Part shown: positions 27,553 to 37,552 of the stretch, in pieces
Numbering within the stretch: the stretch's first letter is position 1
Layout: each line of letters starts with the position of its first letter
Assembly: GCF_000381365.1 (NCBI RefSeq)
Contig: NZ_KB905466.1
Location: 1,819,207 to 1,883,206 of the forward strand
Source of the DNA: Bacteroides salyersiae WAL 10018 = DSM 18765 = JCM 12988
GTDB taxonomy: Bacteria > Bacteroidota > Bacteroidia > Bacteroidales > Bacteroidaceae
Length of the DNA: 64,000 nt
Direction: 5' to 3'
Notes under the pieces: model-generated
Databases searched by the model: none
Told to the model about the DNA's origin: nothing
The model's input: only the letters and a program-made list of their open reading frames with translations
Made by a program: the position numbers and the translations under genes

Positions 27553-28407
27553 TTACTTTTCCAATTCTAATACAATTATATCACCCTCCAACGTGTTATA
27601 GGCTATTCTTCCACTCGACCTATTCACAGCAGGATACATCGCTTTCTCCGTAGATGGTACCAGTATCTGCCGTTGCTTGCCATCAGCAGAAACCATCACA
27701 ACAGAAGATGAAGTTATATAATCTCCATTATCCTTATCTACCATTCCAACGATTCGATCCCTATCATACCATACCGGTGCATTCAGATATCCGATCTCTG
27801 CAAGTACTTTTCCTTTTAAATCACACACATACGTTCCTTTACCTACGGCAGTAAAGAGTATTCTGTTTCCATCCGGAGACAAACTCCCCCACAAATATCT
27901 ATCCGTTTTTTCCAACGGATGTAATACGTTTTTCAATCCATTCGTTTCAACGATCAGGCATAGTTTATCCGTATAAGCCGTCAGTGTATTGCCCATCGGG
28001 CTTCCTAAACGCTGCGCCGACAACGGACGCGCAGTCGCTGCATCTGCACAACGCACATTTTTTTCTTCTTTCCGCTGATAACACATCCATGTGTTCTGCT
28101 GACGCATATTCACTTTCTCCGTGGCCCGATAGTAAACTTGTTCGCCATTCCGGTCAAAGGCCGGATTATATCCTGCACCGTCCACTTCGGTTATCACATC
28201 AGAGGTTTTACTCTTCAGGTCGTACAAGAATAGTCCCTTATAATTTTCGGAGGTATACAACAATTCCTTCCCGTCATTACTAAAAACAGGATAAAAGCCC
28301 GGTGTCTCTTTATTTATTTTATAACTCCGCTCTACCTTTACTAATTGGGCTTGAGCAAGAAAGACATTACAGGCCAGTAATATCCACAAACAATAATTTT
28401 TCTTCAT
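27553..28407 (-). CDS. Periplasmic PD40/TolB-like propeller protein
   Basis: 284 residues with signal peptide (cleavage near LAQAQ) and no lipobox. It contains PD40 (WD40-like) blades, each with a pattern such as GFYPVFSNDGKELLYTS, GAGYNPAFDRNGEQVYYR and LWGSLSPDGNRILFTA, giving about five or six blades. TolB-like propellers bind peptides, lipoproteins or peptidoglycan partners. Its stop is 1 bp from the amidase start, and a clear paralogue (50827-51753) stands in the same place before another amidase, so it probably assists the amidase as a binding or targeting subunit. Confidence 0.8.
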   Translation of the reverse strand: MKKNYCLWILLACNVFLAQAQLVKVERSYKINKETPGFYPVFSNDGKELLYTSENYKGLFLYDLKSKTSDVITEVDGAGYNPAFDRNGEQVYYRATEKVNMRQQNTWMCYQRKEEKNVRCADAATARPLSAQRLGSPMGNTLTAYTDKLCLIVETNGLKNVLHPLEKTDRYLWGSLSPDGNRILFTAVGKGTYVCDLKGKVLAEIGYLNAPVWYDRDRIVGMVDKDNGDYITSSSVVMVSADGKQRQILVPSTEKAMYPAVNRSSGRIAYNTLEGDIIVLELEK

Positions 28408-28423
28408 AAACCTATTTTTTAGA

Positions 28424-30916
28424 TTAACGTTTCATGCATTTGAAAACAGCCGTTTCAGTCCCTTTATAAACTTTCAACAGATACATTCCCCTTTCGAGGC
28501 CACCATCATTCAATTTAAACTCACCTGTCTGACAAATACCCAGATTTTCCATTCTAAGCTTTCTTCCGGCAATCGAATAGATTTCATAGATTACCGGAAC
28601 ACCCTCATCCATAGCCAAATATAGATAAACACCGTCTGTACCATTCCATATTTTCATTTCATTGCTACCGGCTTCATCAGGCATCAACCCGACTCCCTGA
28701 TCATCATAAATCAAAGTAAACTCTTTCAATTCAAATGTATATTCGGTACCCACACTATGTCCGGAAGCGTTCAGAGTAAATTTCAACGAATTAAATTGGA
28801 GAGGCCAGATAGCCATATCATTAGGATCCGTCACTATATCAGACACAGGCAAATAGATTTCATTATCCTCATTCGCCTTTATATCCGAGAATTCTTTAAT
28901 GACAGCATAAGACTGATTATTCGGCAGGAGATCCAGTACGATTTTATTTAAAGGCAGTTCGTGAGGATTAAATACAATCTTCAATGCCTTAGGCAAACTA
29001 TACAGGTTTATCTTCTTCGTCAATTGAAAATACGGAGAACGGGTTGTTGCATAGGTATAATTTATGTTCAGTCTATCATTTCCGCTCATCGAAATACCTT
29101 TCAAATTGGAAGTCAACTTCAACAAAGGATCGGTAAAGTCAATTGCCGGTAACGAACCTGCCTGTGGTATCTCGACATTCACCTTTAAAGAACCTTGAAA
29201 ATCATTCATCGTACCGACTACTGTAGAAGTACCATTTGCAACTGCAGTCAATATGCCTTTCTCTATTTTACATACATTTTCATCGGCTACCACCCAATTC
29301 AAAGCATTATGATCAATCAATACCTTATTTCCCTCCAGTGTGGTTTGTACTTCGATCGGATAGGCTGTTCTTGCATCCAGAAGTACCGAATCCAGACGAA
29401 TAGCCAAATCTGCAGCTTCTTTTACCGTGACTTCTTGAGCAACCTCCAAGTCACCGTAATGAGCTGTCAGAATACCGGAAGAAGCCGTTCCCGAAACAAC
29501 AAAATTACCGGCATCATCAATATGCCCAAGTTCCGGAGAACAGGAGAATGTCACTTCCTCCAGATTTTCCTCCAAAAGGCGGTCATACCGGTTATATCCC
29601 ATCACGACGGGTTTTATAATTCCATGTCTGGGCAACTCGAATTTATAATCCAAAAAACGTAAACGCTCAATCTCCGGAGATTCCTGAGACAAATCTACCA
29701 CCAACCAGCCATTGCCTACGGCGCGTTCTTTTCCATCCGAAGGGCGATTGGCTACTTTGTTGTTTACTATTATTTCTGAAGAACCTCCTCCATCGAGTCC
29801 TATGGCATCTGCCGCACCCCAATGTTTCAAGATATCACATACCTCTGTTGTGGTCAAGCCTCTGGAAGTGGAAGTTTTCCCATCTGCCACCAAAAGATAT
29901 ACCCAGCGTTTATCTTTAGATGCTCCTACGGCCGTACGCGGATATGGAACAGCATTGTAACTTTCAGTCGTATTACGTTCGGTCAATACACCATCATACA
30001 TCAATGCCGTATTTCCTCCTATCATTTGTTCTATTTCCGGGTACGTACCAAAGTTCACACAACGTATTCCCATATGAATGGAAATTTCCTGCCCTTCAGT
30101 CAAATTACGCAAAAAGGCCCTGGACTTTTCACTTGTTCCCGAGAGCACGCACTCATCGGCGGCAATCGGATTGCCCCCTTTGTTTTCAAGCCTCCGCCCG
30201 ACTATACATTGAACAGGACTATTTACTTTCCATTTTTCCCCTGCGGCCAATTTCAAGTATACTTCCGTACGTTCTACCCCATACATCTCACTGAAGTTTT
30301 CATCCTGTCTGGTTCTCTCTCCTGCATAACGATTGAAGAAAGTCAAATCACAAGCATCACAATCGGCACGGGGGATGTTGACGTGCTGGAATTTATAAAC
30401 TCCGGCATCCCCGGCATTCACTGTCCCCTCAAATTCCATATGGTCGAATACCGGAATATTATCGGCATCTATCGTAGCAAATCCCCACCAAGCATCCCGT
30501 GGTTCACGTTGTATCTCCCCATCTCTGATACTCCCCCCACGAGGAGCTCCTAATGGAAATTCCTTATGATCCGTTACGTTAAAGAAATCACCATTGATTC
30601 CACAATAAGCCTTATGCCCTTCATACGTCAGACGCTCACAGGCACGAGTCACCAATTCCGTCCCCGGTATGCTGTCATTAGCCAAAAATGTTTCGATTTT
30701 ATTGTATGGATTTTGCATATCCAATTTCAAGATATAGGCATAAACCGGCATATCCGGAATATAAAGGGAGGTATAGACTGCTCCGGGGCCCACGACTTTA
30801 TGTTCAAGGGTATCCACGTAATACGGTTTATCGGTAATCGTTATATATCCTCCGGCATAAACCCACTGTGCGCCGCAAAGCAACAGTAATCCCCCTAATA
30901 TTTTTTTCATCTTCAT
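28424..30916 (-). CDS. NAGPA/DUF2233 phosphodiester glycosidase (tandem copy 3)
   Basis: 830 residues from the ATG at 30916; the longer frame overlaps the upstream gene, and Met at 30910 is also possible. After the signal peptide comes a NAGPA domain (about 20-400) with NGDFF, PRTAVG, VADGK and DGGGSS intact and RAVGNGW at its end. Ig-like domains, a jelly-roll CBM-like module (SPYFQL onward, about 620-770) and a C-terminal sorting-like tail follow. The family hydrolyses GlcNAc-1-phosphodiester bonds; an exported enzyme with a binding module suggests a polymeric phosphate-linked glycan. It lies 25 bp after the preceding paralogue. Confidence 0.87.
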   Translation of the reverse strand: MKMKKILGGLLLLCGAQWVYAGGYITITDKPYYVDTLEHKVVGPGAVYTSLYIPDMPVYAYILKLDMQNPYNKIETFLANDSIPGTELVTRACERLTYEGHKAYCGINGDFFNVTDHKEFPLGAPRGGSIRDGEIQREPRDAWWGFATIDADNIPVFDHMEFEGTVNAGDAGVYKFQHVNIPRADCDACDLTFFNRYAGERTRQDENFSEMYGVERTEVYLKLAAGEKWKVNSPVQCIVGRRLENKGGNPIAADECVLSGTSEKSRAFLRNLTEGQEISIHMGIRCVNFGTYPEIEQMIGGNTALMYDGVLTERNTTESYNAVPYPRTAVGASKDKRWVYLLVADGKTSTSRGLTTTEVCDILKHWGAADAIGLDGGGSSEIIVNNKVANRPSDGKERAVGNGWLVVDLSQESPEIERLRFLDYKFELPRHGIIKPVVMGYNRYDRLLEENLEEVTFSCSPELGHIDDAGNFVVSGTASSGILTAHYGDLEVAQEVTVKEAADLAIRLDSVLLDARTAYPIEVQTTLEGNKVLIDHNALNWVVADENVCKIEKGILTAVANGTSTVVGTMNDFQGSLKVNVEIPQAGSLPAIDFTDPLLKLTSNLKGISMSGNDRLNINYTYATTRSPYFQLTKKINLYSLPKALKIVFNPHELPLNKIVLDLLPNNQSYAVIKEFSDIKANEDNEIYLPVSDIVTDPNDMAIWPLQFNSLKFTLNASGHSVGTEYTFELKEFTLIYDDQGVGLMPDEAGSNEMKIWNGTDGVYLYLAMDEGVPVIYEIYSIAGRKLRMENLGICQTGEFKLNDGGLERGMYLLKVYKGTETAVFKCMKR

Positions 30917-30941
30917 ACTATTAATGTTTAATATCTCTTTA

Positions 30942-33386
30942 TTAATGATGAATAATAAGTTTGATAGTCTCTGTTTCACCATCCACTGTGATTTTCACCA
31001 AATAAGTACCATTATCCAGCCCGTTTGTCGGCAAAGCAAGATTTCTTCCATCGCATATTCCATAATTCCTGTAAGCAACCTGCCTCCCGGAAGTCGTATA
31101 GATTCTTAAATTTACACTCGACCGCCGATCCGTCTGTATATTTAAGAACGCCTCCCCTTTGGCCGGATTCGGATATACGGAAAAACGTTCCGCCTTTTCC
31201 TGCCGATCGAAGCCTACCGTCATATAATCATATACCATCATCATCTCTTTAATCTGTATCTTATTGGGCCCAACCGGATTATCAGATGTAAAAGCAAACC
31301 TCATTGAACGGAAATGTATAGGATATCCGGCCAAATCATCCACATCCGATAAAATATCAGAAATTTGTATACTGATCTCTTTATCTTCATTCTTGGGTAT
31401 TTCCTCAAATTCATAAGGAGTATAAACCGACTTATCATTTGAACGCAGAGACAAAACGACCTTGTTTAAACCGGCATTTCCAGCATTTAATACCAATCGG
31501 ATGGAAGTAGGCAGACTATATAGGCAAAAATCATTCGTCAACTCTATATATGGAGACCGGCCGGTACTATAAGTATACTCAACTCCATCCGGCACCAGTA
31601 CTATATTCTTCAGATTCGAAGTACTTTTAACCATCCATGAAGGTGTGCCCAACACAGGCATAGCCAATGTAGATTCAACCGGAATTTCAACCTTTACTTT
31701 CAATGTACATGAAAAATCGCCCAACGAACCATGAATATAAGTTACACCGTTTGACAGTCCTTTCAGTACCCCATTCGAAACCGAACACACAGAGGGAGCA
31801 TCAATCTCCCATTGCAATAATTCCGAAGCAATCTGCTGTGTTTTACCTTCCACCTGAGCTAACAATTCGATGTGATACTCTGACTGATGATTCAGCAAAA
31901 CAGAATCCAACCGCAATTTATAAACAGATTCGACCAAAGAAACCGGTACCGAAGTTTTCACTCCATTGTATTCCGCCGTCAATGTTCCGGTTCCGGCAAC
32001 CTCTGACCCTACAAAATTTCCTTCGTCGGTAATGTGACCGATCTCCGGACTACAGGAAAACGAAACACCTCGCAAATCCTTATCCAAGAGATCGCCATAT
32101 TTATTGTAAGCATAAACAACAGGCTTCAAAAAGCCACATGTCGGTAATGCATAAGATACCGGTGCAAAAGCCAATGAAGCAACTTCCCGATCAGCAGGAG
32201 CATTTGAGACAACCAACATGCCATTACCGACAGGACGCACAGCACCATCCGAAGGAGAGTTCTTGACTTCTCCGTTTACAATCATGACAGAAGACCCACC
32301 TCCATCCATATTGACCGCATTCCAAGCACCGATACCTTTGAATATATCACCAAACTCAAAAAGTGTAACTCCCCTTGAAATACTTTGCCGCCCGTCTACT
32401 TCGACTAAATGAACTTTCGTACTGTCTTTGGAGAATCCAATCCCGGTACGGGGATTGGCCGATTCATCACCTTCATAACGTTCTCCGTCTCTTAATAGAA
32501 TATGGTCGCTCCCTCCCATCAACTCCTTAAAGTCGGATAAATCCCCCGGGTTATTTCTCAAATCAGTCTTAAGATTTATAACCAGTTCGTCGCCCGTTCG
32601 CAAAGTTTTCAAGAAATCAGAAGAAACCCCTCGCCCATGCAACACGGCCTTTCCTTCCGGAATCAGACTGAAACCTTTATTTTCCGTAACTTCTTCCACA
32701 ATACAAGTTATCTCCTTGTTCGCAGAAAAGAAAAAAGTTTCTCCCTTCCGGGGAGTTATAACGACTTTCGTACCCTCTTTTATCCCGCTGGTATGTGTTC
32801 CATAAGCATTGGTGTAGAGTGTAAGCAAATCCGTCACTTCCGGCTCCCATTCCAAACGCTGCATATTGACCGTGTGTAACCGGGTCGTCTGATTTTTACT
32901 CTTCACTGTTCCCGAAAAATCAATCCGATCGATATAAGGACGGTTATCTTTATCCAGAACAAAAGCAGCCCGGCCCACAGGATTAGTTATACATTCATTA
33001 GCCGTAAATTGCCCGCTACGTGGTATACCGATCTCTACCGGATCAATAAAAAAATAGAAATCACCATTGGTCGCCGCAAAAACGCTATGTCCTTCGGTCG
33101 ATTTACGTAAAGCCATACTGGTAGGGCGTTCGGTTGCCACAGCACTGTCTCCGCCCAGGCATGTCTCCAACATTACATTCGGATTCTTCAAATCAATCTC
33201 GAGTACATGAATTTTTAAGGGAAATTCCGGTAAATCAACATAAACATACTCCGTACCGGGCCCTACCCGATGTTTATAAATTAATGTGTCGATACGATAA
33301 GGCTTATCGTTTATCGTTATGTACTCCTGGGCAATCAGGCAAGGGCCTAAAAGTAATAAAAACAATATAAGTAGTATATTCTTCAT
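30942..33386 (-). CDS. NAGPA/DUF2233 phosphodiester glycosidase (tandem copy 2)
   Basis: 814 residues, signal peptide to about 19. The NAGPA domain (about 20-390) keeps NGDFY, PRTGIG, EVDGR and DGGGSS and ends at RPVGNGMLVV. Ig-like domains with AEYNGVKTSVPVS and CSVSNGVLKGLSNG follow, then a jelly-roll with SPYIELTN and a C-terminal sorting-like domain with SVYPNPAKGEAFL. It is more similar to the copy at 33460 than to the others, as shown by the GRSPYIEL and GNA-(G/I)-(L/S)-K-V-V segments shared in the jelly-roll. A perfect 13-bp hairpin lies directly upstream. Confidence 0.87.
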   Translation of the reverse strand: MKNILLILFLLLLGPCLIAQEYITINDKPYRIDTLIYKHRVGPGTEYVYVDLPEFPLKIHVLEIDLKNPNVMLETCLGGDSAVATERPTSMALRKSTEGHSVFAATNGDFYFFIDPVEIGIPRSGQFTANECITNPVGRAAFVLDKDNRPYIDRIDFSGTVKSKNQTTRLHTVNMQRLEWEPEVTDLLTLYTNAYGTHTSGIKEGTKVVITPRKGETFFFSANKEITCIVEEVTENKGFSLIPEGKAVLHGRGVSSDFLKTLRTGDELVINLKTDLRNNPGDLSDFKELMGGSDHILLRDGERYEGDESANPRTGIGFSKDSTKVHLVEVDGRQSISRGVTLFEFGDIFKGIGAWNAVNMDGGGSSVMIVNGEVKNSPSDGAVRPVGNGMLVVSNAPADREVASLAFAPVSYALPTCGFLKPVVYAYNKYGDLLDKDLRGVSFSCSPEIGHITDEGNFVGSEVAGTGTLTAEYNGVKTSVPVSLVESVYKLRLDSVLLNHQSEYHIELLAQVEGKTQQIASELLQWEIDAPSVCSVSNGVLKGLSNGVTYIHGSLGDFSCTLKVKVEIPVESTLAMPVLGTPSWMVKSTSNLKNIVLVPDGVEYTYSTGRSPYIELTNDFCLYSLPTSIRLVLNAGNAGLNKVVLSLRSNDKSVYTPYEFEEIPKNEDKEISIQISDILSDVDDLAGYPIHFRSMRFAFTSDNPVGPNKIQIKEMMMVYDYMTVGFDRQEKAERFSVYPNPAKGEAFLNIQTDRRSSVNLRIYTTSGRQVAYRNYGICDGRNLALPTNGLDNGTYLVKITVDGETETIKLIIHH

Positions 33387-33418
33387 TCCAATTATACTTA
33401 TCGGTTAAAACAAGGTGA

Positions 33419-33452
33419 TTTCTCCCATTTTACCACAATAAAATGGGAGAAA
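33419..33452. other. Intra-operon hairpin between NAGPA copies 1 and 2
   Basis: TTTCTCCCATTTT (33419-33431) and AAAATGGGAGAAA (33440-33452) form a perfect 13-bp stem with an 8-nt loop. It sits in the 73-bp gap and lacks a following T-run on the minus strand. Confidence 0.65.
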
Positions 33453-33459
33453 AAGAAAC

Positions 33460-35898
33460 TCATCTTACAATCAATTTCAGAGTTTCACACTCACCGTTAT
33501 CCATACAAACTTTTACCAAATAGAATCCTGATGCCAAATTAGCAACCGGAATTTCCAACACACCTCCTTTTATATTATCAGCAGGAACAACATTTTGCAG
33601 TTGTCCTTCCGAATTAAATACTGAAACATCCGTTATACTCAACTCGTCCGTTTTCAATGCCACATAAGCCCGCCCATCGACAACCGGATTAGGATAGACC
33701 ACTAACGAAGAGAGTAACTTTAAAGAAGAAACACCTACAGATACCTGCTCATAAACCAACTCCATATTTTTAATCTGAATCACATTCTCCCCGATCGGAT
33801 TTCCAGATGCGACAAACGGAAATTTTATAGAATTAAAATGTACAGGGAATAATGCATGCTCTACTGTCTCTTTCGAAAACCATTCTTTCATTGACAATAA
33901 AATCTCCGTATCTGCATTCTTAGACAACTCATTGTTATATTCATAGATAGAACTGGAGGTTGCCAAATTCTCCTTACCGGAAACAACTACTTTCGAAATA
34001 GCAGCATTCCCCGGATTAATAACGAAACGAATCGCCTCGGGCAGGCTATAAAACTCAAAAGCATTTATCAATTCGATATAAGGAGAACGTCCCGAAGAGT
34101 ATGTATACTTTATACCATTATCAAGCAATTGGATATCCTTTATATTTGAGCTTGATTTTACGCTCCAGGAATCTTCTTTCAAAGGTAAAAGTGTAGCTGT
34201 ATGCGCCTCAGGAATCTGAACTCGTACTTTCAAACTACATTTCAGATCATCCAAAGTGCCGTGAATCAACGTTTCACCGTTTGAAAGGCCGTTGAGCACT
34301 CCGTTATCTACCGTACAAATAGCAGGATCATCTGCCGTCCATGTCAATGCATAAGGAGCTAAAGGATATTTCTTATCGCCGATAAATGCATTCAGTTCAA
34401 TCGGATAACCGGCAAAACCGTCAACGATTACAGAATCCAGTCGAAGTGCGATCGATTCCTCTTTCAAATATTTAATACGTATAAATGTTTCCAATTGATT
34501 CCACTTCACCTTTATCAATCCATTCTGGCTACCATCGGCAAAGAAAGTCCCGTCATCTTTTATAGTCCCCACTTCCGAATCGCACTCATAAATTACATTC
34601 TCCACATTCAGATCGATCAACGTACCATATTTATTATAGCCATAGATAACCGGAGTAAATGAACCGTATTTAGGTAGTGCTACCACCTGCTCAAAAGGTA
34701 ATATCTCCGCAACCTGATTATCGGTTTCTGCAAGGTTAACAGCAAAGATTCCATTCGAAACAGCACGTTCGCGACTATCGCTCGGCTGGTTCATCAAACC
34801 GAATTTTTCTACATAAAGGCCACTCGACCCACCACCGTCCAGATTTAAGGCAGTAGCAGCACCGGCACTCTTCATTATATCTGCCAGATGCTTGGTAGTC
34901 ACTCCGCTCGAAATGGAAGAACGGCCGTCTACTACACAAAAATAAATTTTATTACCATCAGCCGAATAACCGACAGACGTACGCGGATGACGTTCCGCCC
35001 AATCATTTTCCTGCACAATACCATCTTTCAAAATAATCCGGTCGCCTCCCACCATAGCCGTAATCTGGGAAGCCCTTCCTCCCGTCTTATCCACACCGAT
35101 AAAAAGAGTGATTTCATCACCTTCTGATAAAGTTCTCAATGGTTCGGCGGCAGTACCGTGCCCGGACAAGACAGCATGTTGCGGCAAAATATACATATTG
35201 CCTTTACCCTCAACAACACTCACCACTTTTGCTTTCAAAGTTTTATTAATGCCCCATTCCGTACCCGGTTGTAATTCCACCAGTACCTCCACGCCATATG
35301 CATTAGTATGTGTATAGTTTCCGTTTAATGTATTATATAGTATTAACTGATTTTCTTTTCTACCTGTATTCATCCCGTTTATCGGATAATCTTTTCCATC
35401 TATCGAACAAACACTGTTAGTAAAAAGCATGTTATCGATCAAAACTTCTTTTCCGGAAAAAGCCAGATGCGGAGTCTGTGCCGGAGTCCGTCCCATTTGT
35501 CCTTCAACAATACTCCCATGAACCGGATAACCGATGTCTCCGGATGTTGCAAAAAAATCCGCATTTGTCCCTCCAAAATAGACTTTTCCCTCCTTGCTCT
35601 TTCGTTGGGCCATCGAGGTTATCCCTTCACAAGTTATCAAAGAGTCTTTTCCATGTACAGCTTCAAAAGTTATGTAGGGATTCGTCGCATCTACCTCCAG
35701 AAAAAAAGTCCGGAGTCTGACACTGGAAGTATAATAATGCAGAGCAGTATAATAAGAGCCGGGACCTACCTTAAAGTGGCTCAAAGTATCAACTTGATAT
35801 TCTGTCCCTCCAATCATGATAGTAGTCTGAGCACGACCGGCATTATCATAATTCAGAAATAGAAAGAAAAATAATAGCAGTACTGATAGTTTTTTCAT
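33460..35898 (-). CDS. NAGPA/DUF2233 phosphodiester glycosidase (tandem copy 1)
   Basis: 812 residues from the ATG at 35898; the longer frame begins with TTG and adds five poorly supported residues. NAGPA domain about 30-400 with NADFF, PRTSVG, VVDGRSS and DGGGSS. As in the neighbours, Ig-like domains, a jelly-roll with SPYIELIN and a C-terminal sorting-like domain (VYPNPVVDGRAY) follow. It is the first of the three tandem copies in transcription order. The 147-bp gap before it holds two small hairpins (GAGCTG/CAGCTC at its ends near 35939-35998, and 36011-36030). Confidence 0.87.
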   Translation of the reverse strand: MKKLSVLLLFFFLFLNYDNAGRAQTTIMIGGTEYQVDTLSHFKVGPGSYYTALHYYTSSVRLRTFFLEVDATNPYITFEAVHGKDSLITCEGITSMAQRKSKEGKVYFGGTNADFFATSGDIGYPVHGSIVEGQMGRTPAQTPHLAFSGKEVLIDNMLFTNSVCSIDGKDYPINGMNTGRKENQLILYNTLNGNYTHTNAYGVEVLVELQPGTEWGINKTLKAKVVSVVEGKGNMYILPQHAVLSGHGTAAEPLRTLSEGDEITLFIGVDKTGGRASQITAMVGGDRIILKDGIVQENDWAERHPRTSVGYSADGNKIYFCVVDGRSSISSGVTTKHLADIMKSAGAATALNLDGGGSSGLYVEKFGLMNQPSDSRERAVSNGIFAVNLAETDNQVAEILPFEQVVALPKYGSFTPVIYGYNKYGTLIDLNVENVIYECDSEVGTIKDDGTFFADGSQNGLIKVKWNQLETFIRIKYLKEESIALRLDSVIVDGFAGYPIELNAFIGDKKYPLAPYALTWTADDPAICTVDNGVLNGLSNGETLIHGTLDDLKCSLKVRVQIPEAHTATLLPLKEDSWSVKSSSNIKDIQLLDNGIKYTYSSGRSPYIELINAFEFYSLPEAIRFVINPGNAAISKVVVSGKENLATSSSIYEYNNELSKNADTEILLSMKEWFSKETVEHALFPVHFNSIKFPFVASGNPIGENVIQIKNMELVYEQVSVGVSSLKLLSSLVVYPNPVVDGRAYVALKTDELSITDVSVFNSEGQLQNVVPADNIKGGVLEIPVANLASGFYLVKVCMDNGECETLKLIVR

Positions 35899-36010
35899 AA
35901 TTTTATTTTTCAAGCTAAAAGAAAAAGAGATAAAAAAAGAGCTGCATCAAGTAATTACATACCTGTCTTCAACAGTATATTTTTACAGATACAGCTCAAT
36001 GTTTCAAAGG

Positions 36011-36030
36011 ATCTCATTGGGGGATGAGAT
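36011..36030. other. Small intra-operon hairpin before the NAGPA genes
   Basis: ATCTCAT (36011-36017) pairs with ATGAGAT (36024-36030), closed by a G-rich 6-nt loop. It sits just after the stop of the propeller-like gene. Confidence 0.5.
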
Positions 36031-36045
36031 GCTACGAAGGGTCAT

Positions 36046-37500
36046 TTATTCAACAACAACCTTGGTATTCAAGACATTTCCGGCATTCTCAGCCTTCACG
36101 ATATAAAGTCCCGGAAGAACTTTAACAAAGGTAGTATTTGCCTTTTCTACAATCTTCCGTCCTAACAGATCATACACCTCGATATCCGCATTTTCAGTCA
36201 GTACAATCTCTCCCTTGGTTGAAGTCACCCGCAAAGTAGGCACTTTATTGCCTTGCAAACCGACCGGTACACGATCCGGGTGAAGCTTATCCAATACTGA
36301 AGCCAGACCAAAATCATAAGCTACCGCACCGCCACGATTACAATAAATCACAATACGTGCAATACCGGCGGCTTCATCTACTATCACGCGAGGAAGAACC
36401 GTACGTTCAGGATTTGAAATATTACCCATACCCTGTGCCGGCAGATTATAAACCAATTTCATAGATGAAAATTCCATTGCATCATTCAAAGACACCAGAC
36501 GCAATCCTGTCTGAATAGCATCCAATTGGTTAGAAATGCTATAAACAGCATAATTGACTCCACCCAATGAGAACTCCGCTACACCATTATTTCCGGCACT
36601 CATCGGCTGGATAGCATTTCTGGTTGCCTCGTCTGCGATACTGGCAAAACTATCGGCAATAGTACCATCCATATTATAAAGAGTGGCAAAAGAAGAAAAA
36701 GCATCCATATAAAACAGATCTTCATTAACCGGACAAACACGTGTTCCGTAACTATTGGAAACAGCACTGGACGGATAGTAGGCCGTAATAAAAATCTGAT
36801 CCGATTCATCCTGTGGCTGAAGTACACCGCCGACATAACGCCATCTCAAAACCGTCTTACCATATAATTCATCACCATTGGATGTTGCAGAGAGAAGGTA
36901 TCCATCGCCATTTACCACATCGCCGTATACCCCGAAATAGTCAAAACGTCCCTCAAGTCCTTCAACTGTAGCACTCAATATATTCTTCACACTACCGTCT
37001 TCCAGATTTACAGCCCAACATTCGGCCGGAGACACGCCAATATTCGTACTCATTCTCCACAGCAACACATTACCGGCAGCATCCACCTGAATGTCATTGG
37101 CCTCATTATCACGAAGGATCGGATCCCCCTTATCGTCATTGCCATGATTCCAGATATCATCACTCACCTTTACTACTTTCTCCTTCTCACCGGTCAATGC
37201 ACTATACACAATAATTTCGATTGTCGAACTGACAAGTTTATCATCCACCTTTACGTCAGTTCTGTTAGGAATCAACATTTTTGTTCCATCGGCAGTAATA
37301 GCCATTCCACGAGAGTTTGCACCAATCGTTCCATAACTTTGATTACCCATGGCGGTATACCATCCCCACAAAGGGTAAATACCATATTCCTCAACATTCG
37401 GATACAAACTAAGATCTTCCTGACCCACTTTCGGGCCATCTTGAGCATTCACTGTAATAGCTCCTAACATAAAAGCAGCTCCAAGTAATAACTTTTTCAT
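36046..37500 (-). CDS. Secreted propeller-like protein with C-terminal sorting-like domain
   Basis: 484 residues. The signal peptide ends near TVNAQ. I do not recognise a named family with certainty. The body (about 30-400) has repeated strand patterns such as SRGMAITADGTKMLIPNRTD and GRFDYFGVYGDVV-type blades typical of beta-propellers. Residues about 415-484 match the type A sorting-like domain (IEVYDLLGRKIVEK, LPGLYIVKAENAG). It probably binds a ligand on the surface or in the periplasm. Its place between the GHL10 and NAGPA genes ties it to the same substrate. Confidence 0.6.
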   Translation of the reverse strand: MKKLLLGAAFMLGAITVNAQDGPKVGQEDLSLYPNVEEYGIYPLWGWYTAMGNQSYGTIGANSRGMAITADGTKMLIPNRTDVKVDDKLVSSTIEIIVYSALTGEKEKVVKVSDDIWNHGNDDKGDPILRDNEANDIQVDAAGNVLLWRMSTNIGVSPAECWAVNLEDGSVKNILSATVEGLEGRFDYFGVYGDVVNGDGYLLSATSNGDELYGKTVLRWRYVGGVLQPQDESDQIFITAYYPSSAVSNSYGTRVCPVNEDLFYMDAFSSFATLYNMDGTIADSFASIADEATRNAIQPMSAGNNGVAEFSLGGVNYAVYSISNQLDAIQTGLRLVSLNDAMEFSSMKLVYNLPAQGMGNISNPERTVLPRVIVDEAAGIARIVIYCNRGGAVAYDFGLASVLDKLHPDRVPVGLQGNKVPTLRVTSTKGEIVLTENADIEVYDLLGRKIVEKANTTFVKVLPGLYIVKAENAGNVLNTKVVVE

Positions 37501-37552
37501 AATACCATTTTTTTTAATTAAACATTAAGTGAAAATATTCCAGTTCCAAGAA

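Noticed and set aside
29822..30553. Plus-strand frame of 243 codons opposite a NAGPA gene
   Set aside because: Antisense shadow of the coding strand, with no start context or family resemblance.
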